Shown here: positions 24,825 to 33,620 of the stretch, in pieces | How the letters are laid out: each line of letters opens with the position of its first letter | How positions within the stretch are numbered: the first letter of the stretch is position 1 | Source of the DNA: Rhodoferax sp. | Lineage (GTDB): Bacteria; Pseudomonadota; Gammaproteobacteria; Burkholderiales; Burkholderiaceae_C | Length of the DNA stretch: 64,000 nt | Assembly (NCBI GenBank): GCA_029866205.1 | Contig: JARWZT010000016.1 | Span: 1 to 64,000 of the forward strand | Direction of reading: 5' to 3' | Notes under the pieces: generated by a model | The model's database searches: none | The model's input: the letters and a program-made list of their open reading frames with translations, nothing else | Told to the model about the DNA's origin: nothing | Program-made: the position numbers and the translations under genes

Positions 24825-25666
24825 GCGAGTGCCACCGCATCCACCGGCCCACCCGCGCCCAAGGCGGGCGTGGCATCGGTTTCGATCAGGCTCAGGGCCG
24901 CCGCGGCGCGCTGCAACGCGGGCAACAGGGCCAGCGCCTTGTCGGCCGTCAGTCGCATCAACGGGGCCTGCACCGCAACACACAAATTGGCCCGGCCGGC
25001 CGCCGACGGCACCGCCACGGCCACGCACAGCAGGCCGGGCAAAAACTCTTCGTTGTCCAAGGCAAAGCCCTGGCGACGCACATTGCGCACCTCGGACTCC
25101 AGCGCACCCAGGTCGGTCAGGGTCTTGGGCGTAAATGCCTCGAGCGGCGCATGTCCCAGCAAGCGCTGGCGCTGGCCCGGGGCCATCTGGCTCAAAAACA
25201 CCTTGCCGCTGGCCGAGCAGTGCACCGGCACGCGCGAGCCCGGGTGCAAGTAAAAGCGCAAGGGTGCCGGTGTTTCAACCCGGTCAAGGTAAATCACCTC
25301 GCTGCCGCTGAGGGCCGTCAGGTTGCAGCTCTCACCCACTTCGGCCACCAGATTGCGCAAGACTGCGTGGCGCGCGCCGTGGGCCGTGTCGTTGAGCAAC
25401 AGGTTTTCTGCCAGGCGGCGCAAGCGCACGCCCGTACCGTAGTGGCGGCCATCGGCGCTGCGCTCCAGCAGGTGGGCGCTTTCCAGCTGTTGCAGCATGC
25501 GGTGCAAGGTCGGCTTGGGCAAATCGGTCTCGTCGACCAGACTTTGCAGCGAAAAGTACTGGTCTTTGGAGGCGATGACCTCCAGCAGCGCAAACAGGCG
25601 CAGCGTGGGCGTGTCGCCATTGATTTCGACCAGATCGGATTTAGGAAGGGTGACAACAGCTTGCAT
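24821..25666 (-). CDS. IclR family transcriptional regulator, divergent from xsc
   Basis: About 281 residues. A winged helix-turn-helix lies near residues 19-70 (LRLFALLEVIASKDQYFSLQSLVDETDLPKPTLHRMLQQLESAHLLER). An IclR ligand domain follows, with ESCNLTALSGSEVIYLDRVETPAPLRFYLHPGSRVPVHCSASGKVFLS. The start at MQAVVT was chosen because the extension before it needs a TTG and lacks a Shine-Dalgarno. It is divergently oriented to xsc, with a shared intergenic region of about 230 bases holding a perfect TTCCG-N5-CGGAA palindrome, and heads an operon with the AAA+/vWA pair. It probably controls the xsc-pta-soeABC operon in response to a sulfonate or sulfoacetaldehyde; the effector is unknown. Confidence 0.88.
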   Translation of the reverse strand: MQAVVTLPKSDLVEINGDTPTLRLFALLEVIASKDQYFSLQSLVDETDLPKPTLHRMLQQLESAHLLERSADGRHYGTGVRLRRLAENLLLNDTAHGARHAVLRNLVAEVGESCNLTALSGSEVIYLDRVETPAPLRFYLHPGSRVPVHCSASGKVFLSQMAPGQRQRLLGHAPLEAFTPKTLTDLGALESEVRNVRRQGFALDNEEFLPGLLCVAVAVPSAAGRANLCVAVQAPLMRLTADKALALLPALQRAAAALSLIETDATPALGAGGPVDAVALA

Positions 25667-25778
25667 GGCGCGGATGATAAACCAAACCCCTATTTTTCGC
25701 AAATAAATGGAACAATTTATCTCGAATACTGAAATATCTATTGCGTAGCGGGTATTTCGCCGATATAGTTTGACTCAA

Positions 25779-25793
25779 TTCCGTTTTTCGGAA
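25779..25793. promoter_or_regulatory. Putative IclR operator in the IclR-xsc intergenic region
   Basis: Perfect palindrome TTCCG-TTTTT-CGGAA, midway between the divergent start codons of the IclR regulator and xsc, in an AT-rich region. Its size and form fit IclR-family operators (TTC-N9-GAA). The site upstream of the sauR-like gene has the same spacing. Function is inferred. Confidence 0.55.
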
Positions 25794-25897
25794 CGCTTTG
25801 TTTCATTACCGATCGGTTTTGATGCGATGCAGCAATTTTGCGCAGCCGCCGCAGGTGGCCGCCTTCCGCACCTTTTTACTTTCAGGAGACCTCTTCC

Positions 25898-27715
25898 ATG
25901 AGCCAAGCCCCCAAAGACACCCGCACCGTTGTGAGCGGCGTACAAAAAATGACGCCCTCCGAGGCCTTTGTCGAGACCCTGGTCGCCAACGGCGTGACCG
26001 ACATCTTCGGCATCATGGGTTCGGCCTTTATGGATGCGATGGACATTTTTGCCCCGGCCGGTATCCGTTTGGTGCCGGTGGTGCATGAGCAGGGCGGCGC
26101 CCACATGGCCGACGGTTATGCCCGCGTCTCCGGTCGCCACGGCGTGGTGATTGGCCAAAACGGCCCCGGCATCAGCAACTGCGTGACCGCCATTGCCGCC
26201 GCCTACTGGGCGCACAGCCCGGTGGTGATGATTACCCCCGAGACCGGCACCATGGGCATGGGCCTGGGCGGTTTTCAAGAGGCCAACCAGCTGCCCATGT
26301 TCCAGGAGTTCACCAAGTACCAGGGCCACGTCAACAACCCCAAGCGCATGGCCGAGTACACGGGGCGCTGCTTTGACCGCGCCATGTCCGAGATGGCACC
26401 GACGCAGCTGAACATTCCACGCGACCATTTTTATGGCGAAATCACCTGCGAAATCCCCAAGCCCATGCGCGTCGAGCGCGGCTCGGGTGGCGAAAACAGC
26501 CTGGCTGCGGCGGTAGAACTGCTGGCCAACGCCAAGTTCCCGATCATCCTGTCCGGTGGTGGCGTGGTGATGGGCGACGCGGTGCCCGAGTGCATTGCGC
26601 TGGCCGAGCGCCTGGGCTCACCGGTGGCCAATGGTTACCTGCGCAACGACTCGTTCCCCGCCAGCCACCCGCTGTGGGCCGGCCCCTTGGGTTACCAAGG
26701 CTCCAAAGCGGCCATGAAACTCATGGCGCAGGCCGACGTGGTGATTGCCCTGGGTTCGCGCATGGGCCCGTTTGGCACGTTGCCCCAGCATGGCATGGAC
26801 TACTGGCCCAAAGATGCCAAGATCATCCAGGTGGAAGCCGACCACACCAACCTCGGCCTGGTGAAAAAGATCACCGTGGGCATCCATGGCGACGCCAAAG
26901 CCGTGGCCAAAGAACTGCTCAAGCGCCTGGCCGACCGCACCCTGGCCTGTGACGCCAACAAGGCCGAACGCGCCGCCACGGTCAAGGCCGAAAAAGACGC
27001 CTGGGAAAAAGAACTCGACGCCTGGACCCACGAGCGCGACCCCTACAGCCTGGACATGATTGACGAGGCCAAGGGCGAACGCACGCCCACCGGCGGCACC
27101 TACCTGCACCCCCGCCAGGTGCTGCGCGAGCTGGAAAAAGCCATGCCCAAGCGCGTGATGGTGTCCACCGACATTGGCAACATCAACGCGGTGGCCAACA
27201 GCTACCTGCGCTTTGATGAGCCGCGCAGCTTTTTTGCGCCCATGAGCTTTGGCAACTGCGGCTATTCGCTGCCCACCATGATCGGCGCCAAAGCCGCCGC
27301 CATGGACCGCCCGGCCGTGGCCTACGCCGGTGACGGCGCCTGGGGCATGAGCATGTCCGAACTCATGACCGCCGTGCGCCACGACATTCCGGTCACCGCG
27401 GTGGTCTTTCACAACCGCCAGTGGGGCGCCGAGAAAAAGAACCAGGTCGACTTCTACAACCGCCGCTTTGTGGCGGGCGAACTCGAGAGCGAAAGCTTTG
27501 CCGGTATCGCCATTGCCATGGGTGCCGAGGGCATCGTGGTGGACAAGCTCGAAGACGTGGGCCCGGCCCTCAAGCGTGCCATCGACATGCAGATGAACGA
27601 AGGCAAAACCTGCGTCATCGAGATCATGTGCACCCGCGAGCTTGGCGACCCCTTCCGCCGCGACGCGCTGGCCAAACCCGTGCGCTTTTTGGACAAGTAC
27701 AAGGACTACGTTTAA
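25898..27715 (+). CDS. xsc: Sulfoacetaldehyde acetyltransferase Xsc
   Basis: Thiamine diphosphate enzyme of 605 residues that cleaves sulfoacetaldehyde with phosphate to acetyl phosphate and sulfite. The N-terminal pyrimidine-binding domain has the activating Glu, E64, in HEQGGAHMADGYARVSG. The C-terminal diphosphate domain has GDGAWGMSMSELMTAVRHD near 478-496, and a conserved HNRQWGAEKKNQVDFYNRRF that is diagnostic of Xsc among acetolactate synthase relatives. The length agrees with the family (about 600). AGGAG lies nine bases before the ATG. It is the first gene of a plus-strand operon with pta and soeABC. It is the key desulfonation step for taurine, isethionate and sulfoacetate pathways. 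Confidence 0.96.
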   Translation: MSQAPKDTRTVVSGVQKMTPSEAFVETLVANGVTDIFGIMGSAFMDAMDIFAPAGIRLVPVVHEQGGAHMADGYARVSGRHGVVIGQNGPGISNCVTAIAAAYWAHSPVVMITPETGTMGMGLGGFQEANQLPMFQEFTKYQGHVNNPKRMAEYTGRCFDRAMSEMAPTQLNIPRDHFYGEITCEIPKPMRVERGSGGENSLAAAVELLANAKFPIILSGGGVVMGDAVPECIALAERLGSPVANGYLRNDSFPASHPLWAGPLGYQGSKAAMKLMAQADVVIALGSRMGPFGTLPQHGMDYWPKDAKIIQVEADHTNLGLVKKITVGIHGDAKAVAKELLKRLADRTLACDANKAERAATVKAEKDAWEKELDAWTHERDPYSLDMIDEAKGERTPTGGTYLHPRQVLRELEKAMPKRVMVSTDIGNINAVANSYLRFDEPRSFFAPMSFGNCGYSLPTMIGAKAAAMDRPAVAYAGDGAWGMSMSELMTAVRHDIPVTAVVFHNRQWGAEKKNQVDFYNRRFVAGELESESFAGIAIAMGAEGIVVDKLEDVGPALKRAIDMQMNEGKTCVIEIMCTRELGDPFRRDALAKPVRFLDKYKDYV

Positions 27716-27738
27716 GCCCCGCGCCCGCCGTCCCGCCC

Positions 27739-28692
27739 ATGAGCGCTACCGCCACGACACCGGCCAGCCATCCCCGTTTGGATCGTCTGGTGGCGCAAGC
27801 AATTGCGCGCGCCGGCAGCACGCCCGGCGCGCTGGCCATGGTCTACCCCTGCGACGCGTTGGCCGTGGACGCGGCCGCGCGCATTCTGGACAGCGGTATG
27901 GCGCGGCCGGTGCTCATCGGCCCCGCCGAGCTGATTGCCCAGGCCGCAGGCCAAGCGGGTGTGGACGTGCGCCGCTTTGAGGTGGTGGACACCGGCGCCC
28001 ACGCGCCAGACGCCGCCTTGCGCGCCACCACCTTGGCACGCAGCGGCGAGGTCAGCGCGCTGATGAAAGGCTCGCTGCACACCGACGAGCTGATGAGCGC
28101 CGTGGTCAACAAGGAAACGGGCTTGCGCGGCACTGCGCGCATCAGCCACGCCTTTGTGTTTGACCTGCCGCGCTACCCCAAGCTGCTGGCGCTGGCCGAC
28201 TGCGTGGTCAATATCGCGCCAGACCTGAAAACCAAAAAAGACATTCTGGGCAACGCCGTGGCGCTCTTGCAGACGCTGGGCATTGCGCACCCCAAAGTGG
28301 GCATCGTGACCGCGGTGGAAACCGTCAACCCCGCCATCCCCGCCACGCTGGACGCGCGCGACCTGGTGGCCCTGGCCCAGGCCGGTGCCTGGTCCGGCGC
28401 AATTGTGGAAGGCCCGCTGGGCTTTGACAACGCGATTTCGGCCGAGGCCGCGCGCATCAAAAAAATCCAGTCGCAAGTGGCGGGCGACGCCGACCTGCTG
28501 GTGGTGCCCGACCTGAACGCCGGCAACATGCTTTACAAAAGCTTCAACTACATCGGCGGGGGCGACTGCGCCGGGCTGGTGCTGGGTGCGACCGTGCCGG
28601 TTGTGCTGACCTCGCGCGCGGACAGCCTGCAATCACGCCTGGCGTCGGTAGCGCTAGCGGTGCTAAGCGCCCGCCCAGCGGCCAGTCATTAA
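27739..28692 (+). CDS. pta: Phosphate acetyltransferase (short Pta type)
   Basis: Protein of 317 residues of the phosphate acetyl/butyryltransferase family. It converts the acetyl phosphate made by Xsc to acetyl-CoA. Landmarks are PVLIGPAELIAQ, the GEVSALMKGSLHTDELMSAVVNKETGLRG stretch, VNIAPDLKTKKDILGNAVALLQTLGI and the C-terminal NYIGGGDCAGLVLGATVPVVLTSRAD. This is the short form without the DRTGG regulatory domain of E. coli Pta, as usual in xsc operons. The ATG lies 23 bases after the xsc stop. A butyryl-specific activity is possible on sequence alone but unlikely in this context. Confidence 0.93.
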   Translation: MSATATTPASHPRLDRLVAQAIARAGSTPGALAMVYPCDALAVDAAARILDSGMARPVLIGPAELIAQAAGQAGVDVRRFEVVDTGAHAPDAALRATTLARSGEVSALMKGSLHTDELMSAVVNKETGLRGTARISHAFVFDLPRYPKLLALADCVVNIAPDLKTKKDILGNAVALLQTLGIAHPKVGIVTAVETVNPAIPATLDARDLVALAQAGAWSGAIVEGPLGFDNAISAEAARIKKIQSQVAGDADLLVVPDLNAGNMLYKSFNYIGGGDCAGLVLGATVPVVLTSRADSLQSRLASVALAVLSARPAASH

Positions 28693-28729
28693 CCGCGGCC
28701 TGAACTTCCTCTGAACCAAGGATTTCCAC

Positions 28730-31705
28730 GTGTTCAAATTTCTATCTTCCGAGCCCGTGCACCAACCGCTGCAGGCGCCCACACCCACCGCCGAGACCAC
28801 CATCAAGTGCACCACTTGCTATATGTGTGCCTGCCGCTGCGGTATTCGGGTGCACTTGCGCGAAGGCGACAACGGCCCTGAGGTGCGCTACATCGACGGC
28901 AACCCCAATCACCCGCTCAACCAGGGTGTGATTTGCGCCAAGGGCTCCTCAGGCATCATGAAGCAGATCTCGCCCGCGCGGCTGACGCAGCCCCTGTTGC
29001 GCAAGCCCGGCAGCGAGCGTGGCGCGTCTGAGTTTGAGGCGATCAGCTGGGAAAAAGCCTACGAAATATTGACCGAGCGGCTGCAAAAAATCCGCGCTAC
29101 CGACCCCAAAAAATTTGCGCTATTCACCGGGCGCGACCAGATGCAGGCGCTCACCGGCTTGTTTGCCCGCCAGTTCGGCACGCCCAATTACGCGGCACAC
29201 GGCGGCTTTTGCTCGGTCAACATGGCGGCCGGCATGATCTACACCGTGGGTGGCAGTTTTTGGGAATTTGGCGGGCCCGATCTGGACCGCGCCAAGGTCT
29301 TTGTGATGCTGGGCACCGCCGAAGACCACCACAGCAACCCGATGAAGATTGCGCTGTCCAAGTTCAAGCGCAATGGCGGACGTTTCATTTCAATCAATCC
29401 GATTCGCACCGGCTACTCGGCCATTGCCGACGAGTGGATTCCGATCAAACCCGGCACCGACGGCGCGCTCCTGATGGCGCTGTTGCACGTGCTGATCAAG
29501 ACCGATCAAATCGACCACGCGTTTCTCAAGCGCTTTACCAACGCGCCGCAGCTCGTGGTGCTCGACGCAGGCGCGCGCGAAGGCCTGTTTGCCTTTGACG
29601 CCAACCCCGAAAAAGGCCCGCCGGGCGACGGCCGCAATCCGCACAACAAGCTGATTTTTGACAAGGCCAGCGGCGCGGTATTGAACGCCTACCCCGAAGG
29701 CATTGCCGACGGTTGCGACCCGGCTTTAGAGGCGCCGCCCGAAGGATTCTTCACCCTGGCTGACGGCACGCGCGTGACCCCGGCGTTTCAGTTACTGCGC
29801 GACCGTGTGGCCGGTTGCACACCCGAATGGGCAGCGGCCATTACCGGCATCGACGCGACGCGCATCGCCCGGCTCGCCCACGAGATGGGCAACGCCGCGC
29901 TCACACAGGCCTTTGAGCTGCCGATCCCGTGGACCGATGCCTGGGGCAAGGTCCACCCCACCACGCAGGCGCGCCCCTTGGCGTTTCATGCCATGCGGGG
30001 CCTGGCCGCGCACTCCAACGGCTTTCAGACCGTGCGTGCGCTGGCGGTGCTGATGAGCGTGCTGGGCACGATTGATGCGCCCGGCGGCTTTCGGCACAAG
30101 GCGCCGTACCCGCGCCACATCGTGCCCAATTACCGGGCCTTTAATTCGCCCGAGATGATCCAGCCCAACACGCCGCTCAACGCTGCGCCGCTGGGTTTTC
30201 CGGCGCACCCGGACGAGCTGGCCATCAACCCCGACGGCTCGCCCATCCGCATTGACCATGCGTTCTCGTGGGAGCATCCGCTCTCGGCCCACGGCATGAT
30301 GCACAACGTGATTACCAACGCGGCCAAGGGCGACCCCTACCGCATCGACACGCTGATGATCTTCATGGCCAATATGGCCTGGAACAGCTCCATGAACACC
30401 ATGGGCGTGCGCGAAATGCTCAACCGCAAAGACGAAAAGGGCGAGCACATCATTCCGTTTCTGGTGGTCTGCGACGCCTTCCAGAGCGAGACGGTGGCGT
30501 TTGCCGATCTGGTGCTGCCCGACACGACTTACCTGGAGCGCCACGACGTGATGGGCATGCTGGACCGCCCGATCTCGGAGTTTGACGGGCCCGTGGACTC
30601 GGTGCGCATTCCGGTGGTGAAACCGCTGGGCGAGTGCCGGCCTTTCCAGGAGGTGCTGATTGAGCTGGCCGGACGCCTGAAGTTCCCAGCTTTCACCACG
30701 GCCGAGGGCACGCGCAAGTTCACCGGCTACCCGGACTTTGTGGTGAACTTTCAGCCCCAGCCCGGGATTGGATTTTTGATGGGCTGGCGCGGAAAAAATG
30801 GCGATGAGCATTTGCGTGGCGAGCCCAATCCCAAGCAGTGGGAAGCCTACGAGAAGAACGATTGCGTGTTCCAGTACCACATGCCCGAGACCATGCACTA
30901 CATGCGCAACTGGAACCGCGAGTACCTGGACTTTGCCAAAGAAAAAGGCTGGCGCCAAAAGAACGACCCGGTGCAGCTGGCCATCTACTCAGACACCTTG
31001 CAGGCCTTCCGCCTCGCCGCCCAAGGCAAGACCGAAGGCCGCCAGCCGCCCGAGCACTTACGCGAACGCATCAACACGTATTTTGACCCGCTGCCCTTTT
31101 GGTACGCGCCGCTGGAAGAAGACGCCACCGACCTGGCGGCTTATCCGCTGAATGCCATTACCCAGCGGCCCATGGCGATGTACCACTCCTGGGACTCGCA
31201 AAACGCCTGGCTGCGCCAGATCCACAGCCACAACTACCTGCACGTCAATCCGCGCACCGCGCAGGCGGCCGGCATTGCCGACGGCGGCTGGGCGTGGGTA
31301 GAAAGCCAATGGGGCCAGGTGCGCTGCATGCTGCGCTACAGCGAGGCGGTGGAACCCGGTACCGTCTGGACCTGGAACGCCATTGGCAAGGCCGATGGCG
31401 CCTGGCAACTCGCCCCCGGCGCCGACGAAGCGCGCAAGGGCTTTTTGCTCAATCACCTGATTTCTGAAGAACTGCCGATGCAGGGCACCGCCAGTGGCCG
31501 CATCAGCAATTCGGACCCGATTACGGGCCAGGCCGGCTGGTACGACGTGCGCGTGCGTATCCGACCGGCCGAACCCGAAGAGCCGCAAGAGACCTTTCCG
31601 CAAATCGCCAGCATGCCAGCCGTACCCGGCGTGTTGGGCAAGGCAGCGCAGGTGCTGACCTACTTTGCAGGCAAGAAAAAGAACGCCGGAGGCACCCCAT
31701 CATGA
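28730..31705 (+). CDS. soeA: SoeA-like molybdopterin subunit of quinone-linked sulfite dehydrogenase
   Basis: Molybdopterin oxidoreductase of 991 residues (DMSO reductase family). An N-terminal [4Fe-4S] site is formed by C30, C33, C37 and C69. A plausible molybdenum-ligand cysteine is C161 in GGFCSVN, in the usual position for the family. There is no Tat or Sec signal, which fits a cytoplasmic SoeA rather than a periplasmic enzyme. Together with an Fe-S subunit and a DmsC-type anchor it would oxidise sulfite to sulfate and pass electrons to quinone. Position directly after xsc and pta, whose product is sulfite, makes this assignment much likelier than polysulfide or thiosulfate reductase. Its stop overlaps the soeB start by four bases. 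Confidence 0.88.
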   Translation: MFKFLSSEPVHQPLQAPTPTAETTIKCTTCYMCACRCGIRVHLREGDNGPEVRYIDGNPNHPLNQGVICAKGSSGIMKQISPARLTQPLLRKPGSERGASEFEAISWEKAYEILTERLQKIRATDPKKFALFTGRDQMQALTGLFARQFGTPNYAAHGGFCSVNMAAGMIYTVGGSFWEFGGPDLDRAKVFVMLGTAEDHHSNPMKIALSKFKRNGGRFISINPIRTGYSAIADEWIPIKPGTDGALLMALLHVLIKTDQIDHAFLKRFTNAPQLVVLDAGAREGLFAFDANPEKGPPGDGRNPHNKLIFDKASGAVLNAYPEGIADGCDPALEAPPEGFFTLADGTRVTPAFQLLRDRVAGCTPEWAAAITGIDATRIARLAHEMGNAALTQAFELPIPWTDAWGKVHPTTQARPLAFHAMRGLAAHSNGFQTVRALAVLMSVLGTIDAPGGFRHKAPYPRHIVPNYRAFNSPEMIQPNTPLNAAPLGFPAHPDELAINPDGSPIRIDHAFSWEHPLSAHGMMHNVITNAAKGDPYRIDTLMIFMANMAWNSSMNTMGVREMLNRKDEKGEHIIPFLVVCDAFQSETVAFADLVLPDTTYLERHDVMGMLDRPISEFDGPVDSVRIPVVKPLGECRPFQEVLIELAGRLKFPAFTTAEGTRKFTGYPDFVVNFQPQPGIGFLMGWRGKNGDEHLRGEPNPKQWEAYEKNDCVFQYHMPETMHYMRNWNREYLDFAKEKGWRQKNDPVQLAIYSDTLQAFRLAAQGKTEGRQPPEHLRERINTYFDPLPFWYAPLEEDATDLAAYPLNAITQRPMAMYHSWDSQNAWLRQIHSHNYLHVNPRTAQAAGIADGGWAWVESQWGQVRCMLRYSEAVEPGTVWTWNAIGKADGAWQLAPGADEARKGFLLNHLISEELPMQGTASGRISNSDPITGQAGWYDVRVRIRPAEPEEPQETFPQIASMPAVPGVLGKAAQVLTYFAGKKKNAGGTPS

Positions 31706-32517
31706 TCCAATGGCTCAAGGATTTGCTGCAATCCAACCTGGTGGAACCCAGCCCGGGTGCGCGCAGCGCCATGCCCGTGCCGCCCACTCCACCCAAACGT
31801 GTGCGCGCTGAACAGGGCGAGACACTGGCCAAGCAACTTGCACTGGTGATTGACTTGAATGTGTGCGTGGGCTGCCACGCCTGCGTGACCTCGTGCAAGC
31901 AATGGAACACCTCAGGCAGCGCGGGCCCACTGGCCGACTTTGCGCCCTACGGTGCCAACCCCACCGGCACCTTTTTTAACCGGGTACAAACCTATGAGGC
32001 GGGTGAGTTTCCGGGCACCGACACCATCCACTTTCCCAAGAGCTGCCTGCACTGCGAAGAGCCGCCCTGCGTGCCGGTGTGCCCCACGGGCGCAAGCTAC
32101 AAACGCGCAGAAGACGGCATCGTGCTGGTGGACTACGACAAGTGCATCGGCTGCAAGTACTGCGCCTGGGCCTGCCCCTACGGCGCACGCGAGATCGACG
32201 AAGAGCGCCAGGTGATGACCAAGTGCACCCTGTGTGTAGACCGCATTTACGACGAACAGCTGCCCCCGGAAGACCGCAAGCCCGCCTGCGTGAAGGCCTG
32301 CCCCACCAATGCGCGTTTGTTTGGCGATGTAAAAGACCCCCACTCCGAAGTCAGCATTGCGATTCGCGAACGGGGTGGCTACTCCCTGATGCCCGAGTGG
32401 GAGACCAGCCCGGCCAACCAGTATTTGCCACGCCAGATTACGCCAATGGCGCAGGCGGCAGCCAACATTACGCCTCCAGCCAGGCCAGCGGTGTTCCGCT
32501 CAAGCACCCAGGAGTGA
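31702..32517 (+). CDS. soeB: SoeB-like [4Fe-4S] electron-transfer subunit
   Basis: Ferredoxin-type subunit of 271 residues with four cysteine clusters: CVGCHACVTSC at 55-65, CLHCEEPPCVPVCP, CIGCKYCAWACPYG, and CTLCVDRIYDEQLPPEDRKP with a following CVKACP. This is the arrangement of DmsB/NrfC/PsrB-type subunits that carry four [4Fe-4S] centres between a molybdopterin subunit and a membrane anchor. The first 45 residues form an extra N-terminal region without signal. The ATG overlaps the soeA stop (ATGA), indicating coupled translation, and the anchor gene begins six bases after its stop. It should sit on the cytoplasmic face of the membrane with SoeA. Confidence 0.93.
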   Translation: MIQWLKDLLQSNLVEPSPGARSAMPVPPTPPKRVRAEQGETLAKQLALVIDLNVCVGCHACVTSCKQWNTSGSAGPLADFAPYGANPTGTFFNRVQTYEAGEFPGTDTIHFPKSCLHCEEPPCVPVCPTGASYKRAEDGIVLVDYDKCIGCKYCAWACPYGAREIDEERQVMTKCTLCVDRIYDEQLPPEDRKPACVKACPTNARLFGDVKDPHSEVSIAIRERGGYSLMPEWETSPANQYLPRQITPMAQAAANITPPARPAVFRSSTQE

Positions 32518-32523
32518 CCGACC

Positions 32524-33456
32524 ATGCATCCCGCTTTTTCGATTTTGTTTTTCACCACCCTGGCGGGTGCGGCGCAGGGGTTGATCGTGGCACTGGCCTT
32601 GGCAAGGCTGGCCGGTGTCGCCATGGACGCCCCGTTTTTGCTGCAGGCGCTGGCCGTGGGCGAAGTGCTGCTGCTGGCCGGACTGGGCGCCTCGTTTTTG
32701 CACCTGGGCCACAAGATGCGCGCCTGGCGCGCGGTGCTGATGTGGCGCACCTCGTGGATGTCGCGCGAGGTGATTGTGCTGCCAGCCTACATAGGCTTGG
32801 TGGCCGCGTGGTGGCTCAGCCTGTGGATGGGTCTGACGGGCCCTTGGGCCCACGCCTTGCCGATGCTGGTGGTGGCGGGCGCCCTGCTGCTCTGGGTTTG
32901 CACCGCCATGATTTACGCCTGCCTGCGCTTTATTCAGGAATGGGCGCACTGGCTGACGGTGGTCAACTTCACCCTGATCGGCCTGTCTTCGGGCAGCATG
33001 CTGGCCTGCGCGCTGGCTGCACTGGCCCAGCAAGACGCATTCCTGCAGGCACTGGCCCCGTGGGTGACCGAGGTGACCCTGCTGGCCGGGCTGGCGCGCT
33101 GGGCCAGTCTGCGCCGCAATGCCGATCTGCGCGCCAAGTCGACGCTGCAGTCGGCCACCGGCATCCAGGCCCGCAAGCTGGTGCAAAAGTCCATGGGCAT
33201 GTCGGCCGGGGCCTTTAACACCCGCGAGTTTTTCCACGGGGCCAGCCAGGCCATGCTGCGCAATCTGCGCTGGGCGTTTTCTTTGGGCCTGTTCGTGCTG
33301 CCGCTGGCACTGGCGTGGTGGGCGTTTTCCAGCGCCACGCCCTGGCCCTGGGTGCTGGCGTCCGTCTTGCAAGCCCCCTCACTCATCGCCGAGCGCTGGG
33401 TATTTTTTGCGCAAGCCAAGCATCCGCAAAATTTGTTTTACCAGACGGTGGGGTGA
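32524..33456 (+). CDS. soeC: SoeC-like DmsC-family membrane anchor
   Basis: Integral membrane protein of 310 residues with about eight hydrophobic segments, of the DmsC anchor family. It begins MHPAFSILFFTTLAGAAQGLIVALALA, then GEVLLLAGLGASFLHLGHKMRAWRAVLMWRTSWMSREVIVLP, which is typical of DmsC. It would anchor SoeAB and deliver electrons to ubiquinone. No haem ligands are required in this family. It closes the xsc-pta-soeABC operon; the next gene lies 164 bases on and belongs to an ABC importer. No intrinsic terminator with a T-run is visible after it. Confidence 0.9.
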   Translation: MHPAFSILFFTTLAGAAQGLIVALALARLAGVAMDAPFLLQALAVGEVLLLAGLGASFLHLGHKMRAWRAVLMWRTSWMSREVIVLPAYIGLVAAWWLSLWMGLTGPWAHALPMLVVAGALLLWVCTAMIYACLRFIQEWAHWLTVVNFTLIGLSSGSMLACALAALAQQDAFLQALAPWVTEVTLLAGLARWASLRRNADLRAKSTLQSATGIQARKLVQKSMGMSAGAFNTREFFHGASQAMLRNLRWAFSLGLFVLPLALAWWAFSSATPWPWVLASVLQAPSLIAERWVFFAQAKHPQNLFYQTVG

Positions 33457-33555
33457 GTTGGGGGGGGTTATTTGAGGCGTTGGAACGCCAAAACATCGCA
33501 AACCTTGGGTGCCCAGTCGCCTACCAACAGACAAGGTTTCCAGTGACACATCTTT

Positions 33556-33573
33556 GTAATGTCCGCGCATTAC
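33556..33573. promoter_or_regulatory. Inverted repeat upstream of an ABC importer gene
   Basis: GTAATG-N6-CATTAC, a perfect six-base inverted repeat, lies about 48 bases before the start of the solute-binding protein gene. It is placed where an operator for this transport operon could be. No regulator gene is adjacent, so the binding protein is unknown. Confidence 0.35.
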
Positions 33574-33620
33574 TGTGTGCGGAGGTTTCTTCGTCTTCAC
33601 TCGCTTAACTGGATCTATCT

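Noticed and set aside
28730..33456. SoeABC as dimethyl sulfoxide, polysulfide or tetrathionate reductase
   Set aside because: No Tat signal on the molybdopterin subunit and direct linkage to xsc-pta favour sulfite oxidation in the cytoplasm.
33476..33489. GGCGTT-GG-AACGCC palindrome after soeC
   Set aside because: Short arms with only a two-base loop and no T-run, so not a credible terminator; position does not support a defined operator.
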